Positions 35,730-46,599 of a DNA stretch of 64,000 nt are shown here, in pieces. The position numbers and the translations under genes are program-made. Below the pieces are notes generated by a model that did not search any database, was not told where the DNA came from, and worked only from the letters and a program-made list of their open reading frames with translations. Position 1 is the stretch's first letter. Each line of letters starts with the position of its first letter. Source of the DNA: Pyrrhosoma nymphula (taxonomy: Eukaryota > Arthropoda > Insecta > Odonata > Coenagrionidae); assembly GCA_963573305.1 (NCBI GenBank), contig OY754339.1:11331941-11395940 (forward strand), in the 5' to 3' direction.

Positions 35730-36310
35730 CACATTGCTCTCGCGTCAACTCCCTCTCCTTGCTTTTAAGGGTTCGATTGCAACTCCCCTTTATTCCACCC
35801 CACCCAGGTGTCCCCTGACAACCCCTTTCCTTTCCCCCCAATCCCCGCGCGGGATTCAAAGTCGACCTTTTGCGCGACTAGTTGCATCCCTTCCTTCTGC
35901 TCTCGTGGTGACGTCATTTAAGGAGGGGGCAGGGTTTCATTCAAATGGATGGGAAGGGGTATGCATGGGGGAAGGAGGGATTGCCATCATCCGAGTGGAG
36001 AAAGGGGGGGAGCAGGGAGAATGAAAAGCGTGGTTTCCCGATTCACTCGCGTGCGCGAACCCTTTGTGACTGGACCAGCAGCATCAGCATCCCCGAATGC
36101 ATTGTCTCGGCTCCGAATGCATTGTCTGTCAAGTCTCCTGCTTTCCATTTCCCGCCCGCATTGTTTCACACTGTCCGTCGCAATGCCCTGCCCGATGACT
36201 TCACCGCCTTACCCTCCGCGCTCCAAAGCCACGTTTCCAAGCTCGAGATTTTGCGTTGAGCTGTCAAAGCGACGTACGTCAATGACAAGACTCCGTTTCC
36301 ATGCTTAAAT
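35730..36310. promoter_or_regulatory. GC/CpG-rich island, function unknown
   Basis: CpG-rich sequence with overlapping frames up to 119 codons on the plus strand, none with a motif. A 15-bp phrase ccgaatgcattgtct occurs twice, 18 bp apart, near 36093 and 36111. No TATA or splice signals were found that make a gene model. Confidence 0.3.
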
Positions 36311-37904
36311 ACACCCATTGGCTTGATAAATAATACTAATGCAATGCGTGCCTTAAAGATTTCATGCGGTTCATTATGTAACTTTTTGATAATAAGGTTT
36401 CGAGCAATATGTGGCCCAACGCTGTCACATTTCGCATATAACCGACTCTGGCAAGAGGAGGAGCTGATTGCTCACTGAACACATTCGGCAACATTGTACC
36501 CATCGATTGCATTGTTCCGTGCCAATCAGATCGAGAGAATAAAAGAGAGCGTACCTTTCAGCCTGAGGAGAGCAAGGAGGTTAGAAAAGAAATGGAGGCG
36601 ACATTCTGCTTGATTCTTTGAAGCCAATTCCGCCATTGCAGTCGGCAAAGTTTAGACCTTCCTTTTGCTTACGTGTCCGGCGGTCGCTTTCTATTTTCGA
36701 CAAATCTAAGTTAAAAACCACAGACCAGGCAATATTTTGTGACTGGTTTGGCAACACCTACTCGGCACAAAACCCTTCCCAAGCACCCCTATTCTGGCTT
36801 CACTTTCGCCTATGAGCGTTCACGGTCATGCCTACTCCATTTCATTTTAACCTCCTTGGAGGAGAGAGCTGAATGATCGGTAACTCCGACGGCAACGCCG
36901 CCTCAGTAGCCGATCTGGCTCCTGATTGGCTTAGAAGTCAGCGGCAACACGAAATCAAATGCATGACGATGTAGCTCAGCTCTTAGCTCTATGTTGTTAG
37001 GATAATGTGTCTGTGATGCGCAAAGTTACCGCTCAAAGTCTGCTCGTGGTTTTTGCTCCAGGAGGAAATCGCCTCCACGGCAAGGTTATTCCGCGAGAGC
37101 AACATGAGAGAGCTGACCCTAAAATCATCATACAGCAAAAGTTTAAGCTTTTGGCTGTAACGTCTCCTCACGAGGAAAAGTTTGCCATGGTTGTATTACG
37201 AAGTCTGTTAAACTTTTTCACGGATATTTTCGCTTTCGGAGTGCAAGCATATAGAGTAACTATATCTTTATCGATAAATGAAAAGTGGTACATACCATTA
37301 TCTTCAAATGAGGATCACCGTATGTTCTCAAGAAATCGCTACAATCACCACACAATTAGTTCTTAAATGCACCATCCGGTCTCATTACACTAGAGATATC
37401 TTAAAATAATACCGCAGAAAAAGATTTTTTGAATGAACAATATGACAAAGCTGATATGAGAATACAATGACTTCCAGGATATCTCTGAGCTGACCGTGCT
37501 GAAAACAAAAATTCTCCTGCTTCATAGTGGACAAAAAATGTAACAAATCACTTACAAAACTTAATGGTAAGACAGGGACGTAAAATGAGACATCTACTGC
37601 AAGAATATAATAATTTTAGTTGCATTTTATGGTTAAAATACGGACTAATGCCTAAATGGGGATCACGGCAGCTGATGGGTGGAATAGGGTGCTTCAAAAT
37701 TTTCTATGACCTACAGGTCTTCCGTACTCCACGTCATCATAGTAATTTTAATTCATAGAAAAGATGTATCCTAAATATTATGGTCTCTAACGGTCCGTGG
37801 ACAACTTATATTTTAAACCTATCCCTTCTGCAATTTGATCAGCAATGAACACGCATGAACCCAAAGTAATCACGTGCGTGAATCGAGAGTAAATACAATC
37901 ACGT
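36311..37904. other. No gene recognised; orphan 119-codon frame at 37007-37366 (+)
   Basis: The 119-codon plus-strand frame lies downstream of a CCAAT-like tgattggct at about 36935. Its product has no motif, membrane segment or repeat I recognise. It may be chance, so no CDS is called. Confidence 0.3.
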
Positions 37905-38245
37905 GATGGAGAAGAATGGAGAGAGTTAGCTTGGTGGTTGAGGAAGACGAACAAGAAAGTTTCAGGTATGGCTGGGGAGAAAAGGAAGTTAATGGCGGAG
38001 ATTCGGAGAAGGCAGAAGAAGTGTTGAGAGGTGAGGGCATGCCAAAGAGGTTGACTTGGAGTGGAGAACGCTGGGGAAGCGAGGAAGAGGATTGGAATTT
38101 GAGACGACATTAAGAACAGCATGCGGGACTTATGAGAGAGCTGATGGCGAGGAAGCAACATGAGGGAAAGAGAAAATATGACTGAAAAATGGAGAAGTTT
38201 GGATATGAACTGCCCATAAACCTACCAATTATCTGACACAATATC
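37905..38245 (+). pseudogene. RTE-like retrotransposon 3' fragment
   Basis: With frame changes the sense strand gives RMERVS, LRKTNKKVSGMAGEKRKLMA, EIRRRQKK and VLRGEGMPKR, the same blocks as the copy at 17456-18150. The end near 38220 (aacctaccaattatct) matches the 3' end of that copy, and a (TGA)n-like tail follows at 38245. The reverse frame of 124 codons over it is antisense noise. Confidence 0.8.
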
Positions 38246-38379
38246 AAATAATGATGATGAACATGCTTGGCAACCTCACTAGACCAATTCGTGCAATTAG
38301 CCATGCTGGGAGGATCATTTTTCACACAAAAACAAGCTTCAGATGTGAGTGGCAAGACGCCATCTACTCCCTCCTTTAA

Positions 38380-38900
38380 TCTATGCATACAGCCAATCCC
38401 CATACTTCTGCTCTCCGCACCCCCCTCCACCGCCCGGCTACCTCGTCGGCTCGACCGGCAGAGGGTTCCGTCATTGTAAACCGAAGGGCCGTCCCGCCTG
38501 AGGGCCAAAAGGGATCCTGCCCCATCCTCCCCATGCGTTTTCATCCCTTTCAACCTTTCAGAGGCGGGAGTTGCGTGGGGCGGGGAGGGCTTTTGTGATC
38601 CAGTTTGTTTGCTGCCGTGGTTTATTTGTGGCCTTTAAGGGAGGCACTCCCTCCCCCACCGTTCCCCGACAGTTTTGCAACCCGGTGGACGTGCATGATG
38701 AGGAGCACACGTGAGGAGCTTTGATTTATTGGTCGGGGCAGGGGATAGGAAGGCAGAGAGAGGGCTTGAGTCGCCGCTATGTTCTTCCATAGGAATGGGG
38801 CCCGCCGACCCGGCTCTCGGCCTGGGCGCACGTTCGACGCTGCGGCCGAGGGTTACCGCAAGCCATGAACAGGTCACGCCCCGTTCACATTGACAACCGT
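38380..38900. promoter_or_regulatory. GC/CpG-rich island, function unknown
   Basis: Strong local GC enrichment with CpG clusters at 38440-38460 and 38800-38860. A 147-codon reverse frame at 38110-38553 runs into it but shows no motif, and its far end is antisense to retrotransposon sequence. Confidence 0.3.
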
Positions 38901-40329
38901 TCAAATTATTTCAAAGAGTTAACGTCGCAACTGCGCCCTCTACTGCATCTGTATGGGGAGATCGTGCATCTGTGAGGAGCTCTCTGCCAATTCCAATTAC
39001 GTGCTAATGATACTGGATACCTTTCAAAGATTTCAAGATACTTTACGATCATTCAGTACTACATATATGCACAGGAACTCAAGACCTCTCGATATTACGC
39101 CGAGTGATCTAACCAATGAAGGCGTCCTCTTCTACAGTTAATTTCATAGAGGGGCTTTAAGGAACGAGTTGTTCTTTTTGTCGAGTTTTTTCACTGTGAA
39201 TTTCACACAACTGTGTGACCGTCAGCGGGTGACTGCGTTCAAGTTACTATGCGGAAAGGAACTTCATGTCTAGTCTCATGTCAAAATATAGAGGGCTCAG
39301 GGTTAAAACGGGCAAAGCACGAAGAGAACTTTGAGGAAAACGTCTATAAAGTTCTTTATGTTCTCCTCGTAGATCAGCTGTACTTAGGGTTATCAAGAAC
39401 TGCTGCCATGTAAAGGTAAATACTCGAGCTTTGGACTTGGTTCCATCTTGCATTAGTTATTATACGACTCGAGCCATGCGATTCAGTTTTAAGTTAAGAA
39501 ATGCAAACAATGGACTATTCCCATTTCAACACGTAGCCGTTATAATAAAAATGCAGTTAAATGTTGTCATAAATATAGAGATTGTTCACTCTGTGAGGGC
39601 CCACGACTTCTTAGCATCAACCAGTGGCCAAAAGTGTAACCAAACTTTCCTGCCTTTTCAACCATTTCATCTTTATCTACTTGCGCGGTAGTATCATTCA
39701 ATTTACCCTGTCATTGTTCATGTTCAGAACAATAAGTACTCAATTTTCACTCTTCACACTGAGAATCATCATCATCACAACTTTCGACAAATCTTTCCTC
39801 TGCCCTGTCGAAGTTGCCAGCCAAAACGCAAACCACGGTCCGCAGTCACAGTTCTCACTCAGCAACGCACGAACGGAAACTTAAGAGTAATGTACGATTT
39901 GAGAAGGACGGCAATCGAGTTGTCCCATCTTTATGCATTGTGAAAGAACAAATGGAGATACTATCTAGCGTGCGGTATGTGACCCCCGTAATAAGGTCCG
40001 AAACTCTGAAAAAAGTGGCAATCAGGCAACAAGAAGAATTTCCACGTTCGCATTATGATTTGAAATATGAGATCTTTTTTTTGCATGACAAGTGACACTC
40101 CTCCCTGCTTATGCACAATTTAACCCTTCACAATTCTATTTACCGCAGTCAAGGAAATAGGTGAGGGATTAAGCGAATAGTTTCAGGCTTGAATTTGTGG
40201 AAATCTTTCATAATTACAGAAAGAAGAAAGTTTTAAATCGTATCTATTCACACTGATTTATTGATAGGTACTACCGACCCCCAGGTTTCCACGGGTAACC
40301 GTCATTTTCAAGGATAATTTGAGTAATCA
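38901..40329. other. No gene recognised
   Basis: Three overlapping plus-strand frames of 86-93 codons between 39431 and 40095 have no motif. A short caacttcgacaaatc region and (ATC)n near 39760 were noted without meaning. Confidence 0.4.
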
Positions 40330-40570
40330 TTAGCACAGACTACGTCACGGAGAGTGGCGTTGTACGGTTCCGAAACATGATCAACGCGGTAGGACGGTGA
40401 GTGTAGACTGGAGGCTTTTGAGATGTGGGAGTGGAAAATGATGGTAGAGAGGTTTGGTAGAAATAAAAACAAATGAGGAATATTGTTTGGTAAGAAATAA
40501 GCTGACAAAATATATTATTAGACAACAAAAGTAGATGGAAGCAGTATTGATAAGTTAAGACTTATTGAAG
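40330..40570 (+). pseudogene. RTE-like retrotransposon fragment
   Basis: Forward translation with stops gives RRVALYGSETWSTR, then CRLEAFEMWEWKMMVERFG. This is the LYGSETW...LEAFEMW...RM block of RTE-like elements. It is more decayed than the 17.5-kb copy. Confidence 0.75.
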
Positions 40571-40639
40571 TGAGAGTTGACCGGGATATTGGGTAAGCAC
40601 GGGAACAGGGGAGATAATAATAGGAATTCACGACCGTTT

Positions 40640-40746
40640 AGGATTTTTAAGGTAAATTTTTTTTGGACGGTTTCCGGTGTTCCACCGCGTTGGTTGTCTT
40701 CAAATGACGACAGTTTCGTCCTCGTACCAGAGGACATCTTCAGGCC
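40640..40746 (-). ncRNA. Hammerhead-like motif of a Penelope-type element end (candidate)
   Basis: On the minus strand CTGAAGA (40737-40743) is followed by GTCCTC and GAGGAC, which pair as stem II (40735-40718). GAAAC follows at 40717-40713, then TGTCGTC. The core consensus CUGANGA...GAAA is exact here, unlike the 20.5-kb copy. Stem I can form about three pairs (GGC with GUC). A ggacggtttccggtgttccacc segment lies beside it. Homology to Penelope-like elements is inferred from motif order only. Confidence 0.4.
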
Positions 40747-42889
40747 GAATTATTAAAATTATTTCATCATGAAACACCGCGGAAGCCTACGTCAGAATTT
40801 TTAAGATAGTTTATGGCATTGGTATTTTAAATAAGATTCGGTATTGAAGAAAAAATACAGGTGTAGAAACGTTAGTACAGACTCACCACGGTATAAGTTC
40901 TAGGCCAGACTGTCCAAAAAACAACTGAACGTTTGGTAGAATGTCTATCATAGAGATGTTTACACAAGAGTCATAAAGATTACTCAAAGTTTGATTGACG
41001 TGATTTAAATTTCTGGCTGGCCCCCGTAATTATATTGCCAACCAAGGAAGCTAGTGACGTTACCGTATTACGAACGATCATGAGAGCGTGCAATAACTGT
41101 GTTACGCATAATAGGTTATAAGAGAGCCACGCGGGACAGAGCGCAGAGTTGGGAGAGGGAATGGAGAGAGAACGTAAGGAGGATGAGTAGCTCGAGAGTT
41201 TGCCAGATGCTGAAAGAATTCAATCCCCTCCAAGAGCTCAGTTGAACAGCATCTCCGCCGCGCTTGCTCATTGAGGGCCCTTCTGCGCGGTCTTTCAAAC
41301 ACTGAGAGACTGTCCAATCCTATCCCAGACGGGATTCCGTCCAAAACATTTTTCAATAGTTCGGAGCGCAGATTAAGGACGAGAATAGATGAATACAAAC
41401 GGCACCATAGCACACGGGTATATTGATTCCGTTGATATACGTAATCTGCTACGTAGAGTGGATGGACTACACAACAGACTTACCTCCTGGGTTTCCAGCA
41501 CGAATCAGCGATTACTACCGCTATATTTCGTAACTATTGGCAGCCATTAAATCAGACGCTTTGAGCAGTTAAGACCATTTATCGAAGATGGGAAGAGCTA
41601 GAACCATACGACACGATGGCTCAAGGGAAGATTGGAATTTTTAAAATGCGTAATTAGTGACACTAAATGGACCAGTTACTAAGTAAATACGCCGTACACG
41701 GGGCACATCCGACCAAACCACATTGAAAATTTTAAAAAATTCCAAAAGTCCAATTTTCGACATTTTTAAGACACAATCTACATGATAATTATTTGAGTGA
41801 ATGATTTTATTTCTACAAATTCTTGCGCCAAGGCACGATTGTGAAGCCTGCATTGCCCTTTCTACATCGCAGTTTTCATAAAAAATCTAGTCTCTCTCCA
41901 ACTCCTCGTTGGACTTATACTTAGAGATATTTTCCGTCCATATTATTCTAATTATTATAATTCATAACCACTTTCCTACTGTTCCCAATTTTCTCAACTT
42001 AGCAGCAGTTGTTGTCCACCCTCCACTGCCAAATATCAGGAGGCTCCAAATATATGTTTCAGTGAAGTGCTTCCTTACTTACAAGTTTCTGATGTTAGCT
42101 GTTAGTAGGTTCTTCTTTTGACAGAGTGCTTGCCCGACTCAAGCTACTTTGCTCACTAATGCAAGCATATTCGTTGGGAAATGTCAACCTGATGACGGAC
42201 TCAGTTCTTGCATTCAAACGATACTCAATGAAAGAAAACACCAGATAATGAAGAAAGGGCACCGAAAATAGTACTCATCTCCCTCTTAAGTGCAAATCAA
42301 ATTTCCACGGTTGTTGAAAAAGATGGAGTCAATTTCATATTTGTATTTTGAACGAACCTTAAAATACAAAGAATATTTCGCAAATCATTGGATAGAGGAA
42401 GCTTCAAATTTTTGCGGCCTTTTGTTGCATGCGTTCAACATATCCACCATGTGTTTCGCGCATAATATCAAAACGGGAGTCCATTTCATGTTATACACAC
42501 ACTCATCGAACGCTCTCTTTTTCTCCTTCAGCTCCACAGCTTCAGTAACTTGACGTCAGCGCAGTAATTACTGTAACATTGACACGAACTTTCAAAAACT
42601 ACCTCAATCCACCGATTTATGTAATTACTTCAAACATTCATTTTGCCAGGCGTTCACAATCACCTGCTATACCTAATAAACTTTATTCTCAAAGAGTGTT
42701 TTACTAAATGAGATTGTTTTTAGCGAAAGTTTGAAATCTTCTTCATCTTTCTGACACTCTTTATCTTCATGAAATAAGACGGTAGCTGATATAGACGGAG
42801 TATATCTCATCACGACTCTGCACAGTAGTAGGGCGTAGAGTCGCGTTTGCGACACATGCTCGGTATTCCACGCAGGGAGGACAGTGGCA
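40747..42889. other. No gene recognised
   Basis: Overlapping minus-strand frames at 41102-41413 (103 and 60 codons) and a plus-strand frame at 42290-42553 lack motifs. A TGACGTCA octamer occurs at about 42551 with no other promoter feature. Confidence 0.4.
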
Positions 42890-43262
42890 TATGCACCGCA
42901 GAACGAGCACGGGACTTCCCGCCTTTTTTCTCGTCACACGCGAATCATCACGGGATAGCTATGGCCGCCGTTGCCGCCATCGTCTCGAAGGGGGTCGCAT
43001 GACCGAATGAAGGGACACGGAATATGGGGTGGGGGGAATAACCCCTTCCGTGTCCCTACGCCGCGCGCCCTCCCTCCGACCCACCCCTTTCATCGTGTAC
43101 TCGCCCTTTTATTCGTTTGACGCCAGTCACGGACACGATTCCATTGGCCGCGGGCGCGACACCGTGCGAACGAACCACGAGTGACGGACGGGGAAGGACA
43201 ACGCGCGTGGAAGGGAAGAATTCTCTCGAGCTTACTTCTTTAGCCCTTTACGGGTATAAAGT
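42890..43262 (+). promoter_or_regulatory. CpG-rich promoter-like island with CCAAT and TATA-like boxes
   Basis: The most CpG-dense block in the window. It contains ccattgg (inverted CCAAT) at 43141 and a TATA box (gggtataaag) at 43253-43261, about 110 bp apart. A 12-bp perfect hairpin (agggacacggaa at 43011, ttccgtgtccct ending 43057) lies upstream. No start codon follows at usual distance with a long frame. It may serve a non-coding transcript or be the promoter of the array at 43404-43985. Confidence 0.4.
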
Positions 43263-43403
43263 ATGCGGTAACAGTTGCTGAGTGATTCAGGCCTGTCCTG
43301 GAGGAATCGGAGCTTCAGACCGGGAGGAAAGGCATTTGGATATAAGTGAAAGGTGGGAAAGTTCTAGATACAGCCCTGCGAGCCACCACAGGAGTTTTAT
43401 AGA

Positions 43404-43985
43404 GAATGGAGAGAGGGATGGAACTTGTAAAGCAACCTGTCATGGCGGAATGCGCAAAAAGGCTAAAGAATAACCTCGGAAAAGCAACAAATTTTTACAA
43501 AATGGTCTCATTCGGTTGTACAGGGATATCCTTGAAAGTAACCTGTGATGTCGAACGCTGCATGTATAAAAAATAAGTATTGTTTGTAGTCTCAATCGGA
43601 TTATATATGAATAACCTTGGAATAAACCAGTGTTTACATACTATAGGTTGCTTGCGAGGTTATCCCTGTATATTCGAATGCAACTGCGAACATTAGTCAA
43701 ATTTGGTTTGGTTTGGTTGGTTGTAGCTTTCGACATCATAAAATTTGTTCACGCAGATTGCTTTCAAGGTTATCCCTGTTTTTCCGAAAATAATTAAAAA
43801 TATATGTAACCTTTAGTATAGGTAATATAAGAGATAATATATTTCGTAAACACAGGTTGCTTCCGAGGTTATCATTTGCATGCATGTACAAACATGTTTT
43901 TAAATTCGGTGCTCTTGTTCGCCGGTTTGCGCATTGCCACCATGACAGGATGCTTCTGAGGTTATCCATCTCTCCATTCGGAACG
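43404..43985. repeat. Eight-motif nested inverted array (possible foldback element)
   Basis: A motif close to caggttgcttccgaggttat occurs four times in reverse orientation (about 43432, 43470, 43511-43547, 43593-43634) and then four times forward (43643-43682, 43754-43790, 43851-43880, 43941-43980). Each left copy best matches its mirror partner on the right. The inner pair shares a ccgat/cgaat end, the next pair shares ctttcaagg-tatccctgt, the next shares ccgaggttat, and the outermost shares tgcgcatt-ccatgacagg and ctctccattc. Folding would give a nested stem of about 580 bp. Spacing is 90-111 bp on the right and tighter on the left. A (TTTGG)n run lies at 43702-43722. No coding sequence is evident. 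Confidence 0.8.
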
Positions 43986-44104
43986 ACTTGTACGACAGGG
44001 TGTTCGGACACCAGCCATGAAAGGGCAGGAAATTCGGAAAACGAAAAGAAAGGCGGAGAGGGCGAAAGTGAATTTCACGTTGATGGAGTGTATTTGAGCC
44101 TTGA

Positions 44105-44440
44105 TCAGTTATTGCTATAGTTGCTAATGGTACAATGAAAGAAGGAATGTTTGTACCCATCAGTTTGGCAGTGTGCCTCTCTTATTTCGTCACTTCCATC
44201 AGCTGTAAAGATATAGCGAGGAGTCAAAATAATATTATCCGTGCCGTACTGAAACTCGCCTGATCTGATGTTTTGAAGTAATCTACCTGTAAGCCTAGCG
44301 CGTAGCCTCCCGAGTCTCTTAACGGTTCCCAACCCAGTCCTTCCATCAGCTGTGTCGAATCCTTCTAACAACTGTGCAAAATAAACAAAAGGCACGACTG
44401 ATACCGCGATTCAGCATCCTAACCGAAGGACAGGACACTG
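44105..44440 (-). pseudogene. CR1/jockey-like RT C-terminal fragment
   Basis: An open 96-codon minus-strand frame reads GRTGLGTVKRLGRLRARL, IRSGEFQYGTDN, IILTPRYIFTADGS, DEIREAHCQTDGYKHSFF and HCTISNY. It matches the C-terminal end of the copy at 57040-58130 and the split copy at 17341/18165. The ending (SFFxRTI) is characteristic of CR1/jockey-group ORF2 proteins. Only the last ~90 residues remain, as expected for 5'-truncated retrocopies. Confidence 0.8.
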
Positions 44441-45420
44441 TACCGCAAGATTTCTTCTAATCACACCTATGTAGAATTTTCAACTATGTAAATTTCCGCC
44501 ACCGCCGGGATAAGGATACGGGCCCTGTGCAAGGTCAACGAATGGCTACCACTTCCGCCATCGCACTCATTTGACCCCACCTTCTACTTTTTTTTTGCTC
44601 CTGTATTTTTCCGTCACCATAACCAGTAGGGTTAACATGACATGAGCCGCCTACTGTTTCCAGGAAACATTCGATAGGTGCCCGGAAAAAGATTAAGCTA
44701 TAGTTTAGCTCGTCTTTCCCTTACTAGATGTAGGCTCTTACAAGAAGGCTCCTGATCCCCAATGTGGATCTAGAGCCTCCTTGGAAAGCTCTATCAACTG
44801 GGTTACTACGCCGCGGGAGTGCAATATACCAATGCTCTTTAAATGGTATTCAAAATTTCTTAAAACCGGGATTGACTCAACCTCAGTGATCAATGATAAA
44901 CGAGAAAAAATGGACATGAAAGGTATGGAAACACAACTGACGCCATTTTACTTATTGCAAGAGAGAAAGTATTCTCTGAATGAAGGAGCAATCCCGGTAA
45001 AGCTGTCGCGCATCGCCACCAGGTTCCCTCTTGTTTCCTTCCAGATTCTCTTACGCTATCACTTCATAATTTCCTCCTACAGTAAACATTTTCTTCCACC
45101 ATCGGATGCCGTCTCATTCCCTCTTCCTTCCTTTAATCAACGTTCATAACATTCTCTCACATTTCAGCAGAGACTGACGGCTCACTCTTCAAGATCTCAT
45201 CCGATTTTTTTTCCTTTTCCATCCTTTAGCCTCAACTCACTCCGTTCTCAATCGCCAAAAGATTTCAATAAGGGATTGAAAAGTGGTTCAAGAATAGGGT
45301 TTCAAAACTATAAAATACTGCGATTTATTCTAACAAATAAATAAAATCTTCTATTAACGCAATCGTCTGAAAATTCTCTCTGTAATTCCACTGCAGTAAA
45401 GATTTAGGCTTAGATAGCGT
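44441..45420. other. No gene recognised
   Basis: A 122-codon plus-strand frame at 44781-45149 has no motif. The sequence becomes pyrimidine-rich toward 45110-45250. Confidence 0.35.
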
Positions 45421-45527
45421 CGCTTGTTCCCTCTGTGACTTCTGTGACCGAGGGAGGAGCAGGAGAGAACAGCTGACGTCAGAGAGGTTCAAGGCAGTCA
45501 ACGCGAACGCTCTTTGCTCCTAAAAAC
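45421..45527 (+). promoter_or_regulatory. Candidate promoter/5'UTR with CRE-like site
   Basis: A full TGACGTCA octamer (CREB/ATF-type site) lies at 45474-45481, about 50 bp upstream of an ATG in strong context (aaaacATGGCGG). The stretch is GC-richer than its flanks. There is no obvious TATA. This resembles a TATA-less housekeeping promoter, but transcription is not shown by sequence alone. Confidence 0.35.
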
Positions 45528-45650
45528 ATGGCGGACGATTTATTTTGCTCCAGTATATTACAAAAGCTTTTCGAAAAGAGTTTCTATGGCGAAGATAGTG
45601 CAGAAAATGTATTAGTATACTTCATCCACAACATAGAGGTTATTAGATAA
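45528..45650 (+). CDS. Candidate small ORF or first coding exon (40 codons)
   Basis: The ATG at 45528 sits in near-ideal context (AAAACATGGCGG). It opens MADDLFCSSILQKLFEKSFY, then GEDSAENVLVYFIHNIEVIR and TAA. The peptide is acidic/amphipathic without signal peptide or known domain; I do not recognise it. It could be a short ORF or a first exon that splices out before the stop; a weak donor (GAG|GTTATT) lies just before the stop. Downstream splice signals at 46091-46571 on the same strand fit a transcript starting here. Chance is a real alternative. Confidence 0.3.
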   Translation: MADDLFCSSILQKLFEKSFYGEDSAENVLVYFIHNIEVIR

Positions 45651-46057
45651 TATCTCTGCATTAATTTTACATAACGTATTTTTTTAATGCGATCAGGGCA
45701 GTTACCCCTGCTGAATAATCAGTTTTGTATTACTTTGGTTTCTTAAGTCATAAACGCGATGGGAGATACTCTTCATTGTATCCTGCGCATTATTGGTTCC
45801 CTGCCATGCATTTGCCCTGCTGTGCAAACTTCATAAGCGCCAATCCACTGCCACAATAGGCCGATGTAAACATGAGTTGTCGGTGATTTAGATTCAAGAA
45901 AATTTTCTACTTAAATTGTGTTTGGAGATTATTATGCTTTCGTATATTGTGAGTGCAGTGATTTAGGAGAAATTTGGCTTTACGTTGTGGTAATATCATA
46001 GTTGTTGTTCAACGCTAATGTACGAAGGATAAAGTACCATTAAATGTCGAAAACGTG

Positions 46058-46570
46058 ATGGCTTTTGTGGCTATTATTGTGCTCATGAAAGTAAGTGTTT
46101 ACCCTAAAAGTATTGCATAAATGCGCAAGGTTTGCATGATAAGTGAAGTGAAATTTATTGTGATACCGATCTGTTGCAAGTGGGTGAAAATTGCGTTTCA
46201 GCTGGCAAGACGAAAGCTCACCTTTACCTATGTTCTTTTCGGTGTTTAAATAATTCTTGTGGATAAGCTATATAAAACGATAAGGGACGTCTATTTAGAA
46301 CTTGGCAAAATTGCATTGAAGTCTCACCTTTTACTTAAGTATTTGATGTGTTTATACTTTGGTTTAAATATTTTGTACCACATGAATTTTAATAAATGTC
46401 ACCATACACGAGCAAAGAGAGTTTTATCTTCGTCGGAGCATTTACTCATTCCCTTTAGTTGTAATCCACGGCAGAAGTGTACATATCGTTACATTTCTTG
46501 GCCTACTAATAATTGTGACGATCTCTGCTGGACTATCCATTTTCAAAGTATAGCCAAATACTATCAACTG
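46058..46570 (+). other. Candidate spliced transcript: donor, acceptor, donor
   Basis: An ATG at 46058 opens MAFVAIIVLMK, hydrophobic like the start of a signal peptide, and meets a consensus donor AAA|GTAAGT at 46091. A consensus acceptor (ttgcgtttcag) ends at 46201, giving a 111-bp intron. Joined in frame the peptide stops after 15 more codons (at TTTAAATAA, about 46248), so the product would be only 26 residues or the RNA non-coding. The second exon runs to another consensus donor CTG|GTGAGT at 46571. It contains a TATATAAAA box at 46270 and a cysteine-rich open frame (from an ATG at about 46347, with CNPRQKC and CDDLC). Splicing is inferred. Confidence 0.3.
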
Positions 46571-46599
46571 GTGAGTTTGTTTCATAGGCTACATTAAAC

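Noticed and set aside
37787..38161. 124-codon minus-strand frame
   Set aside because: Antisense shadow of the RTE-like fragment at 37905-38245.
38110..38553. 147-codon minus-strand frame
   Set aside because: Half lies in a GC-rich island and half is antisense to a retrotransposon tail; no motif.
43282..43473. Protein encoded downstream of the TATA box at 43255
   Set aside because: The frame begins with GTG and not ATG, has no motif and runs into the inverted array.
43404..43985. CRISPR-like array of the caggttgctt motif
   Set aside because: Copies are diverged, face opposite directions and are unevenly spaced, and the sequence is eukaryotic. A foldback structure fits better.
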